Of a stretch of DNA of 64,000 nucleotides, positions 33,892 through 43,830 are shown one piece after another. Made by a program: the position numbers and the translations under genes. Every line of letters begins with the position of its first letter. Position 1 is the stretch's first letter. The notes below the pieces were generated by a model that did not search any database, had not been told where the DNA came from, and saw only the letters and a list, made by a program, of their open reading frames with translations. Source of the DNA: Hemerocallis citrina (taxonomy: Eukaryota; Streptophyta; Magnoliopsida; Asparagales; Asphodelaceae). The stretch is taken from the NCBI GenBank assembly GCA_017893485.1, contig CM030360.1, forward strand, positions 5,320,467 through 5,384,466. The letters run 5' to 3'.

Positions 33892-35761
33892 TTAATATCT
33901 ACAATGTTTAAAATGCATAAGATAAGTTAGATTGTCAAATAATTAATTATTATGTTCAAGTGATAATGGTACATTCAACTTAATATACCTCCCACTATTT
34001 TGTTCAAACTAATAGCCCTTACTATTAATTCGGAAACTTATTTTCTAGTGAGCCAAGATCCATATTTCATTATGCCTTGAGTCAGCGTTGGCCAATTCTC
34101 CCAAAACATAACTATTTAGGTAGACAACTTTTGTCAATTATATCACATATAATTCTTGGATAGTTTGGTGAACAACTATTGTTCTAATTTATCTAATAAA
34201 TTTTTTCGCCAAACTCTATGCTTCTAAGTTCACTATCCACAATCCTATTGTGACGACTTAGTTAAGTTGGTCCCAATGATTAACATGACGAATATCACTT
34301 TTATTCTTTCGCACCTAACCATGATTAAAAGGAGTGCTCTACTTTGGCAAACCCACCCCTTATGATCTAGGCTTTGATGAGTGTTAATTCATTGGAAAGC
34401 ATCTAATTAACTTAATATTTTGTTAAGGGGTTTACTTGTAAACGATCATGATCCCATCATAAAGAGATTCCCTTTTCTTGGAACTAAATATTTCAAATCA
34501 AAATTCGTTGAATGAATGATTTCCAGATCAGAGGTTAACGCACAGACGGCATTATTGGCACCCCTTTTCTTACAGATTCGTGATCCGTTGTTGACAAAAT
34601 CATTCAATCGTTGAATCAATGAAATTTATATTTAATTGCCGTGTTTCATAAACACGAGAATCTCATGATCGTTTGTTTAACGTTCATCTTTCATCGTTAC
34701 ATGTTTTATTTTGTTTAAGCAGGCATGGCATGGATGATGTATCTAATACATATATTAATACATTATTAATCTATTTGAAGCATGCATCACAGTGTATTCT
34801 ACAGAAACATTCATACATCAATATGTAAAGTGCAGTAAGTAAACGTGCTTGGTTATGGCCTTTAACCTACATGATCCTTTCAAGCTGATGAAAGGATCGA
34901 GGTCAATCTATGGTGGAAAATATAAATACAATTACATGTCTTCATTCTCCTTGGTTGCTTCATCTCTTGATCGCCCTTCAATCTTCAATTACATTACATT
35001 GAATAAATGAAAACAACTTGTACTTATGTACTTACATAATGAAACTCGAGTTACATTCGAGATAATACAATTACAAGAATGAAGAGAACGACATGCAAGT
35101 CGTATTTACAAAACCAAAACATAAACCATTAATCTAAGGGTCTTAAGGCCATAACCAGCACCATGCTCTTATAAACAATTAAGAACACACAAATATATAT
35201 ATATGCAGCAGGGGTCCGGGGGCGGCAGCCCCTGGGCGGGGGTCCTGGGCGGGGGTCCGGGGGCGGCAGCCCCCGGGCGGGGTCCGGGGGCGGCAGCCCC
35301 AGGCGGGGGTCGAGCTGCCCGGTCAGCTCGAAATCAGAAAATTTTTTAATTCCAGAGGACTATCCTTATTAAAAAATTATCGATTTCGAACAACAGATCA
35401 TATCTATTAGTCTCTGCCGCCACTGCATCAAATACAGTTCCGGAACCATGTATCATATACATTCATATCATGTCCCAGTTTACAGATCGTGTCCAAACAC
35501 TATCTGTCCATCAGTTTATATCACCATATAAACCATTCTTCATGCATAACATACAAATCGCTTACTGAACATTCATAGCAGATGGTAAAACTTACCTAAT
35601 TATCAACAAATCACAATCTATATAGCATAACAGAATCATATATGATCGACATAACATATTATATCGACATATCACATAACTGCATCAAGGCAGATTCATA
35701 AAACATGCATACATGCATCGAATGCAGTAAACATGTAACCAAATCAGCCCCTTATACACGT
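33892..35761 (-). other. Long leader (5' UTR) of the copia element
   Basis: 1.87 kb between primer site and gag ATG with no long ORF on the sense strand. It is AT-rich except for the GC-rich block at 35205-35330. It probably contains packaging or dimerisation signals; none is proven. Confidence 0.7.
35205..35330 (-). repeat. GC-rich tandem hairpin block in the copia leader
   Basis: Three repeats of GGGGCGGCAGCCCC, each able to fold with a GGCA loop. The middle one extends to an 8-bp stem (35257-35276). A fourth hairpin, CGAGCTG-CCCGGT-CAGCTCG, is at 35311-35330. GGGCGGGGGTCC spacers lie between them. It stands out sharply from the AT-rich leader. Confidence 0.85.
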
Positions 35762-35774
35762 TGCTCTGATACCA
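35762..35774 (-). other. Primer-binding site of the copia element (tRNA-iMet)
   Basis: TGGTATCAGAGCA on the minus strand, next to the 5' LTR. Perfect match to the usual plant copia primer site. Confidence 0.95.
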
Positions 35775-35775
35775 C

Positions 35776-37305
35776 TGTAGGGTTTCGAGGCCAAACGCAG
35801 CGAAAAAGACAGATCCGAAACCCTAACCCTAGGATCCGTGTATAAGAATTGGCTAATAATGGAGAAATAAAATTTTACCTTTCGGAGCTTTCGAAGGCTG
35901 AAAGATGGAGGTTGCAATCACCACGCAGTCCTAGTAGCTAGATCCGCGTCTCTAAGGCAGTCCACACGAACGTCCGATCGTCCAACGATCAAGGGAGCCG
36001 GTACTAGCCGATGATCCTTGCCTCTCTCTCTCTCTCTCTTTTACCTCTCAACAGTTGAGCGGCTAGGGTTTCTGTGGAAACGGATTTGTCAAAGATCCAC
36101 TTCAACTAATACATCTCTATGTATTTATAGGGAGAGATAAGAGGTGGGCTTAACCGTAATCAGTTTGGCTTCTGATAAGACCAATCTGATTTGGTTTTAT
36201 CATTTAAATTCGAATTAACCATAATCAGTTTGGCTTCTGATAAGACCAATCTGATTTGGTTTTATCACTTAAATGATTCGAATTATCCTTTAATTAATTA
36301 AGTCCAACTCAATTAATTAACTAATTTCGAATCACTTAATTTAAATTCCGAATTTAAACTAATACTCCTTTTAAACGTTCTAAGTGTGTGACCCTATAGG
36401 TTATTATTACGTTGGCAATAATTTTATTATCTTATAATAAAATTATAAACAATGAGCGGCATCTAGTAATACATCATTGCTACCCAAGTAATAACAATAA
36501 TTGGTGATTCAATTAAACCTTTCGTGATTAATGTTTCCATGTAATATAATCCTTTTAACCTTGATATTATAGATTAAACTAGAGGCATGGGACGTGTCAT
36601 CCTCTTAATAATTTAATCTTTATTTTCTTGATCGATGAGTAGACTATTCAAACAAATCAATATTTGAGCATGGCCATGCATTTCATAGTCTCACTCAAAC
36701 AAGAGGCCGATAATATCACTCCTAAAATTAGGAGGGTTAAATTCCCTCTAGATCATTCATATTTCTCACACGATTCATAATGAACCCAATAATTATCTTT
36801 ATCATTACCCGATTAAAGATAACTTTTGATAGAATCAAAGTACATTAATTCTCGTGTAGAAATATAATGATTTCAGGTCAGAGGACCATTACACCATTAT
36901 CACAGTGAGATTACTTATGACACTTATTAATTCATTCCATGTAGAATCTCACAGTGGGTCTGTCCAGTACAATGTACTCTTACATTTACCTATGTATTGA
37001 TTTTAGTATCTCTATACTAATGACCCATGAGAAGTGGTCATCAATCAATCAACATACTAGTCTCAATGTATTATTACTGTCCTAATAATAATAATACTCG
37101 ACTAGGGACATTTAAGATTATTATACTATATATAATCTCAAGTTCATATAGTTCGTATTAATAATCTAAGGACATTTATCATGCTAATAATTATATCGCA
37201 GTAAATACGAAGCATAATAAATTATTAATATATGAAAAGAACATAATGTCAATAATACTGATTACATAATATCATTGTATTGCCTCTAGGGCACCTACAC
37301 TAACA
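35776..37305 (-). repeat. 5' LTR of the copia element
   Basis: Nearly identical to 28367-29896. The candidate promoter is at 36122-36129 and the CT repeat at 36023-36041. The outer edge TAACA is followed by the TTGCA duplication. Confidence 0.96.
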
Positions 37306-37310
37306 TTGCA

Positions 37311-40300
37311 TTCCAAGGATGCACGAGAACGAGACGGACCGATACTAATATAACTGCTAGTTTTCAGCACGACGCACATGTAAATATAACACGGTATGAT
37401 ACTACAGTGAATATAGGTTGCGTGCGCTCGTTAAAACACTCGTCTCGCACCTGTTGGAACTCATTAAGGTTTATTTGGGTAGCCAACACAACTAACACAA
37501 AACCAATGGGCTAAACCATTGTTTTGGGTCTACAAACCACCTATAGCCTAACCTACCCCCACCCCTTGTCAAATCCGGTCCCCCCCATTCCCATCACCCT
37601 CATTTCCCACTTCTTTTCCCCCTTTTGCTCTGGAATTTTCAGAAGAGAACACCACAAGAGAAGGAGGAGAGAAAAGAAGAAGGAAGTAAAGGAGAAGGAA
37701 GAAAAGGAGATTTCCAAGAGAAGAGCCTTCAAGAAATTCCTTCTACTACTACAACCTAAGGTGGAAAGTTTTTCTAAACTTGAAATTCTTGTCTTTTAAT
37801 TAAATTTGGTTGCATGCATGTGTGCTAGAATGCATAGGATTTCTTTTATAAAGGTTAGAAGTAGAAGTCAGATTGGAACTAGGAAAAGCTAGTTCGGAGT
37901 ACCATTTTGTGAAATTTTCCGAGAGCACAATATGTTGAATTAGACCACAAGATTAAAATAATTTGTTAATTTATGTGTTGGGAGCATCCATGATTTATTT
38001 CAGATTTTTCTATGATCATTTGATATGCTAATAAAATTGAGAAATTGATATGTGTCGTAAGGCAGACTCAGGAAAAGAAAAACAGGATGGCTTATATTGT
38101 AGAAATTTTCGGGATTTATTGAAACATGATTTTGATCTGAAATGTTTACTCAATATTTATGAATGCATTTTGATTATCTACAAAAATCAGTGAATTATTT
38201 AGATGATTTAAGAGGCATGAGAAAAATCTATCTATGATCAGTATCTGATTGTTGAATTAGAAAGCATGATGATTTCTGTGCTAACTTGCAATAGCTATTA
38301 CTGGCTGTGTAATTGAAATTTTGACATGAGATCTTTGCATAATGTTGAGTATGATGTCTAGTGTCACCACCATAAATTTTGTGTCAATTGGACAAGTGTG
38401 CAATTTACTGTGATTTTGTGATTGAGCACTGTGCTGTTTTCAGCCAGTTTGAATGCTCTGTAAAGATTGAGAAATTAAGACCTATTAGAGACATATTTTC
38501 AGGATCATGACCCAGTAGAGAGTTGTATGGGACACCTAGACCTTTCCAACAAAACTGATTTGAGGCAATTCTAGTGAACGGTTGAATTGTTATGATTTTT
38601 GCAAGACTGGACAGAGGACTAGAGTAGAGCTGTGTGCTCTGAATTGGAGAGACCATTTGTGTAATGGGTGTATTGATGATAGATGAGTGTGTTAGGGTGA
38701 CTCATTGGTATAATTTGGACTCCTGACCAACTAGAAGGTTGTTTAGGACACCCACACCCTTCTATGGAATTTGAGTTTGTGTCGTTCTGATGAACGAGTA
38801 AGATTGTGTGTTAATGGTAAGGTGCAGTCCGTGCACAGGAAGCACGCGAGCTGGAGCTTGAGAAGCTATTTCGAGGACTTAGATGGTTGAATCTAAGCTC
38901 GTGATCAACTAGGTAGTTGTAGCCTAGGACCGTACCTTTCCAGGTTAGGGTCATACACTCCAATCGGAGTTGTATCGAGAGAGGGATGACCATTTTGAGA
39001 TTCGGGCAGGAACCCGTAGGTCGCTTAGTCTGGGTTAGGACTAAGGATTGTGAAAACATTTTTCCCTTGTGTGTGAGCCGAGTCGGTGACTCATGTCTAG
39101 GGATGGTTGATCTCTGTTATTGAGGTTGTTGATTCCCCGAGTGGGTTGTGTGACTCGAGTTAGTCACTAGGGTAAAGGATACCCTGCAACTATCAAGCCT
39201 ATATTATTAGACTTTTGCCGAGCGTAGGACGTCCGAGCATGCCAGTGAGTGGAGCTCACGGGGAAATTTTATATTTATAGCCGGGATAGCGGCAAGCGTA
39301 GGCCAATTTTGCTGGACGAGTCCAAGTCGGGGAAGTGGCGAACCGGACCGATGTCGCCAGGGGCCAGAGGTTGATAGGCAAGTGTGGAAGCAGTTAATTC
39401 TTACCCGAAATAATTAGAGTAAGGTAGGGGTTAGAATGGTTTATTAAGGAGTTGGGAAATTGCATTAGTCCTAGGAAACCATAGTCGGTGTTGTATCTTC
39501 CAGTCGTAGGGATACGTTCTCGGCCGCTAAGGGATTGCGTCCCCGGCTCGTATCTCGATCTTTTGATTTCCAAAGCTTTGCCGAAGTAAGGTATGGGAGG
39601 CCTGGGGGAATTGACCTCCCGTGGTGCTCACGTCCCTAAAGTGCGGGTTCGTGTTTGTGTTTTTGGAATATATATGTTCATAACCCGGGCCAGGGGTGAA
39701 CACGCATGCAAGAGTCCATGAATGGACATGTGGAACCAAGGGTCGTAAGGACCAGGTTCAACGCGGTTTCTAAGGAGGTTCGTGCACAGGTACTAACTGG
39801 CGGTGACCACTTGGGCACTGCAGGGCGGAATTAGGCCGACCGCTGCAATCTCCTTGGGCGACGGACAGTTTATTGGGATCTGGATGGATACAAGGGTAGG
39901 GTGTATGGCGAGGGATTGAACCCTACAATCAGAAGAGGTGAACTCCTTGGAAAGTATGTAGTATGGGATGCATACATTTCCATCAAAGTTGATTTGGGGA
40001 AGTATGTAGTATGGGATGCATACGTTCCCAACTGAATTGCATTAGAGTAGGTGCATCGTGTGCATTCTTGTTCGTGCGTTAGATTAGGCTATGCTTGGGT
40101 CTTAGACGCATGTAGTATGGGATGCATGCGGATCTAGATTTCCAAGTCTTGCTTGCTTTAGAATAGGCTTGTGATTGGTGCATTTAGTGGTTAGATCATG
40201 GCATTCACGAGTACCACATAAATTAGGATGCACGTTTCCCTTTTCCATTCAAGATGGGTTGTGATTGAATTTTAGAGGATCGTTGTTATCACCAGCCTTG

Positions 40301-40715
40301 CGTCAGTCGAAGTACTGACGTTCCCCACCATTTCAGGTATCGACTTCTACCTTTCGAACAGGTGCAGAGATATTAGAGTCGCGCAGCAGAAGACTCAAGC
40401 CGAGGAGTAAGTCCCAGGGAAGCAAATTGACTGTTCAGCGGAGCTTCGGTAGTGAGCCGTCGACTGCCATTCAGAGAGAGAGAAGTTGTTAACTTTACAG
40501 AAAGGAGTGATGTATGTTGTAATAAGATGTACTGAGTTTATGTAATTTGTATTCTTGTCAAGAACAAGATATTGATTGTAATCAATGATGTAATGACTCA
40601 TTTGGCAATAAAAAGTTTTTAATTTTCCATGTTATTACTGTGTTGAGATGCATTTAAAGGTAAAGATTCTGGGGAGTGTCACGGATATCCGGTAATGGGG
40701 ATCCGGGGCGCTACA
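37311..40715 (+). repeat. 5' LTR of element A, second part
   Basis: It continues the LTR from 28366 and ends GGGGCGCTACA at 40715. It includes a C-rich tract (about 37550-37590), a GGGATTGAACCC box (39912-39923), three ATGTAGTATGGGATGCAT boxes (39956, 40004, 40110) and the CGTCAGT inverted repeat (40301-40320). The frame at 37524-37799 is low-complexity and recurs in the other LTR; it is not a gene. Confidence 0.94.
40301..40320 (+). promoter_or_regulatory. Conserved LTR inverted repeat, A 5' LTR copy
   Basis: CGTCAGT, six-base loop CGAAGT, ACTGACG. The copy in the A 3' LTR is 46962-46981 with loop CGAACT, so the loop changed while the arms did not. It lies 395 bp before the LTR end. Confidence 0.6.
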
Positions 40716-40719
40716 GAAG

Positions 40720-40731
40720 TTGTATCAGAGC
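40720..40731 (+). other. Degenerate Met primer-binding site of element A
   Basis: TTGTATCAGAGC, four bases inside the LTR, one base off TGGTATCAGAGC. The following GACTTCAATTT is the same as in element C. Confidence 0.8.
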
Positions 40732-40774
40732 TGACTTCAATTTGTATTCTAACACAGTAGGAAATTTGACTAAA

Positions 40775-40795
40775 ATGCCAAATGGATGGGTTTAG
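40775..40795 (+). other. Six-codon relic of the upstream ORF in element A
   Basis: ATGCCAAATGGATGGGTTTAG. It resembles the beginning of the element C accessory ORF (which starts M-A-N-G and later has NGW) but stops at once. It suggests A had that ORF and lost it. Confidence 0.35.
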
Positions 40796-40932
40796 TTTGG
40801 ATTGCAGGAAGGTCAAAACCATGATTGTTTCATTTTACCGTTTGTTTGTGATCTTCCCTACGTCCAAAACTAACCCTGGGTGTTTTCTTTCCTTGAAGGG
40901 TGTCTAGAAGGATCAGAAACAGACACCGTTGA

Positions 40933-41934
40933 ATGGCTGAGGGCGAAGGCAGTAGGACCAACGGCACAAACTTCAATGTTGAAGCAGAGTTTACCCGTGT
41001 ATACCAAATGATGGGAGCATTGGTGGAAGCTAGTAGAAACCAAGCACCGCCACAGGGAACACTAGGAGTCGCTACCCCAGCAGACCTGATAAGGATGGTG
41101 GAATCATTCAAGAAGATGAAATTGCCAGTTTTCGAAGGACAGGTCGACCCCATGGCTGCTGACGACTGGATACGTCAGGTAGAGACAGTGTTTGAAGTAC
41201 TAGTGACCTCCGAAGATAGCAAGGTTCGTCTGGCCACAATTCTGCTGGAGAAGGATGCTGGAGTTTGGTGGCAGTCCGTGAAGCGTGGTCTCAGAGAGGG
41301 ACAGATCACTTGGGAAGATTTCCTTGAGGAATTCCGACAGCACTATTTTCCTTTGGATGTGCAAGAAGAGAAAGCAATGGAGTTCCATAGCTTGAAGCAA
41401 GGAAATATGACCGTCAGGGAATATGAGACAAGGTTTTCTCAGCTATCGCTATATGCACCGGAGATGGTCCGGGAGGAAGCAAAGAAGGCCCAAAGGTTTG
41501 AGCAAGGACTTAGGTCTGGGCTGAGGTCAAGGATGGTTCTGTTAGGCATTCGCCGATTCGATAAGCTAGTAAAGCGAGCTGCGGTAAAAGAAATGGACAT
41601 GAGGTGGAGTCAAGGCGAGGCCGAGACGATGGAGAGGAGGAAGAAACATATTCTCACCAATGACCAAGACAAGCGGGACTCAACTCACAAGTCCAGAAGG
41701 CTTAACATCCGCAAGGGGACCAACCAGACAGTGGTGTGTTACTTTTGTAAAGAACCAGGTCATTTCAAAAGTCAATGCCCGAAAAGAGCCCAGACAAGCA
41801 CTTACTACAATTGTGGAGAAGCCGGGCACAAGAAATCAGATTGTCCACGACTGCAAGGGAAACCTAATGACCAGTTACTAAAGGTGATCGATAAAAGGAA
41901 GAAGCCTGTTCGTCAGGGACGAACCTCAGCTTAA
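40933..41934 (+). CDS. Element A Gag (333 aa)
   Basis: Capsid-nucleocapsid protein that would package element RNA. It carries the gag core (MAADDWIRQVETVFEVL at about residues 74-90, KDAGVWWQSVKRGLREG, HYFPLDVQEEKAMEF, GNMTVREYETRFSQLS, RFEQGLRSGLRSRM) and two knuckles. The first is complete (CYFCKEPGHFKSQC). In the second (YNCGEAGHKKSDC) the first cysteine is tyrosine. It closely resembles element C Gag. The ancestral start, aligned with ATGTCT of C, is GTGTCT at 40900 and is followed by a stop at 40930-40932; the ATG at 40933 is the next possible start. The frame ends in RQGRTSA at the point where C continues to its acidic tail and pol. No pol follows. Confidence 0.92.
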   Translation: MAEGEGSRTNGTNFNVEAEFTRVYQMMGALVEASRNQAPPQGTLGVATPADLIRMVESFKKMKLPVFEGQVDPMAADDWIRQVETVFEVLVTSEDSKVRLATILLEKDAGVWWQSVKRGLREGQITWEDFLEEFRQHYFPLDVQEEKAMEFHSLKQGNMTVREYETRFSQLSLYAPEMVREEAKKAQRFEQGLRSGLRSRMVLLGIRRFDKLVKRAAVKEMDMRWSQGEAETMERRKKHILTNDQDKRDSTHKSRRLNIRKGTNQTVVCYFCKEPGHFKSQCPKRAQTSTYYNCGEAGHKKSDCPRLQGKPNDQLLKVIDKRKKPVRQGRTSA

Positions 41935-42205
41935 GTGGGAAGAAGTATGTAATAGTAAGGGCTATCAAAGTCGATAAATAGTAAAATGTTTTGTTGGTTG
42001 CATTTTTGCAAGATATGGATGATGAACTTGTACTATGTTTTGTAGCATGATATTATGACTATTATAAAGCATGAAAGTTTGGGTAGTTAGTCGTCTTGTC
42101 TTATACTCATTTTATTAAGTGTTTGGGATAAGGCATAAGGCTGAAATATTTGCCTTCTCCTTAGTAAGCCTTGTTTTCTTCTAAGGAGGGAGTGGTCACC
42201 GACCC
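41935..42205 (+). other. Spacer between gag and minisatellite of element A
   Basis: AT-rich stretch with no ORF or recognisable pol remnant. Confidence 0.6.
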
Positions 42206-42249
42206 TCTAGAAGTGCAAACCGAGAGCTGGAAGATGTGCTGAGAACTTG

Positions 42250-43690
42250 ACTCGGGCACTAGAAGGAGATATGAGGAACCGAGAAAGATCGTGAGTATGG
42301 AGGCTCCAGAATGATCCGCGGAGGGAGATATTCCCCAGCATTCTAGACGAGGGACGAGATAGGCCCCAAAGTGTTCTATAGAGAGGGATTGATCTCCAGT
42401 ATTTCGGGACGAGAGCGATACTCATGGGGAGTTCGTGTGGTGAGGTCGGCTCCATAATGATCCATGGAATGAGACATTCCTCAGTATTCCAAACGAGGGA
42501 TGAAATAGGCCCCAGAATGATCTGTGGAGTAGGATTGGTCTCCAGTATTCCAGGGACGAGAGCGACGCTCATGAGAAAGGTTGTGAGATGTTGGCTCCAG
42601 AATGATCCAGGGAGTGAGATATTCCCCAGTATTCCAGACATGGGATGAAATAGGCCCCAGAATGATCTGTGGATTGGGATTGATCTCCAGTATTCCAGGG
42701 ACGAGCGCAACGTTCACGGGCAGGCTAGTGGGACATTGGCTCCAGAATGATCTAAGGAGTGAGATATTCTCCAGTATTCCAGACGTGGGATGAAATAGGC
42801 CCCAGAATGATCTATGGAGAGGAATTGATCTCCAGTATTCCGAGGACGAGAGTAATACCCACAAGGGAAATTCAAGGATGAGTAAGGGCTCCAGAATGAT
42901 CCAAGGAGTGAGATGTTCCCCAGCATTCCAGACGAGGGATGAAATAGGCCCCAGAGTGTTCTGTGGAGTGGGAATGATCTCCAGTATTCCGAGGATGAGA
43001 GCGATGTGCACGGGAAGGTCGTGTATGACGTTGACTCCAGAATGATCCATGGAGTGAGGAATTCCTCAGTATTCAGGCGAGGGATGAAATATGCCCCAGA
43101 ATGATCTGTGGAGTAGGAATTGGTCTCCAGTATTCCAGGGACGAGAGCAGCATACACAAATAGGTTAGTGGGACGTTGGCTCCATAATAATCCGCGGAGT
43201 GAGAAGTTCCTCAGTATTCCAGACAAGGGATGAAGTAGGTCCCATAGTAATCTGTGGAGTAGGAATAGGTCTCCAGTATTCCGAGGACGAGAGTAGTACC
43301 CACGAAGAAATTCAAGGATGAATAAGGGGGCTCCAGATGATCCGCGAAGAGGGATATTCTCAGCATTCCAGACGTGGGATGAAATAGGCCCCAGAGTGTT
43401 CTGTGGAGTGGGAATGATCTCCAGTAGTTCGGGACGAGAGCAAAACTCATGAGGAGTTCGTGTGGTGAGGGCTCCAGAATAATCTGTAAAGCGAGATATT
43501 CCCCGGTATTTCCGGAACGTGGGACGCAATAGACCCCAGGGAGTTCTATGGAGAGGGATTGATCTCCAGTAGTCCAGGACGAGAGCAACACATCCTAAAG
43601 TGATTCATCCCCAGTACAGTGGATACGGGATGCGGTATGCCCCAAATGATCCACATGATGAGATTGATCTCCAGGATGGAGGAGTGCGTT
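42250..43690 (+). repeat. Minisatellite replacing pol in element A, about 9-10 units of about 146 bp
   Basis: Counted by the GATCTCCAGTA/GGTCTCCAGTA marker at 42391, 42537, 42682, 42827, 42975, 43122, 43268, 43416, 43561 and 43665. Spacing is 145-148 bp except the last (104). Each unit is itself a dimer: one half has CTCCAGAATGATCCATGGAG, the other CCCCAGAATGATCTGTGGAG, about 60 and 85 bp apart. Units have diverged by substitutions and small indels. Long minus-strand frames here (up to 271 codons) are by-products of the repetition. Confidence 0.92.
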
Positions 43691-43815
43691 GAGCACTTGA
43701 GGCGTGGGAGCCGGAGAGCCGCATGAAGGCCTTATATCCGGATTTATTTTGAATGTTTTCTATTTTGTTTTTTTTTTCTTTCTCCCACTAAGGACGTTCT
43801 GGAGACAGAACGATT

Positions 43816-43830
43816 CTAAGAAGGGAGTGA
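43816..43830 (+). other. Polypurine tract of element A
   Basis: TAAGAAGGGAGTGA immediately before the TGTAACACCCC start of the 3' LTR. Confidence 0.88.

Larger units (their letters stand above)
28367..37305 (-). mobile_element. Intact Ty1/copia element (Tork/Angela-like), 8939 bp
   Basis: Complete minus-strand copia element with two 1530-bp LTRs, perfect TTGCA duplication, polypurine tract, one uninterrupted 1326-codon gag-pol ORF, a 1.9-kb leader and a perfect Met primer site. Comparing the LTRs by eye I noticed a single base difference (28746 against 36155 region), so the insertion is very young and the element may be competent. It lies inside the 5' LTR of A and is the youngest layer of the nest. 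Confidence 0.96.

Noticed and set aside
37524..37799. 91-codon lysine-rich ORF in LTR A
   Set aside because: Purine-rich leader sequence repeated in the 3' LTR (44176-44400 region) on a different frame; low complexity.
42207..43591. Minus-strand frames of 126-271 codons in the minisatellite of element A
   Set aside because: They arise from a repeat unit poor in stops and shift between frames as unit length varies. They show no domain and no plausible start context.
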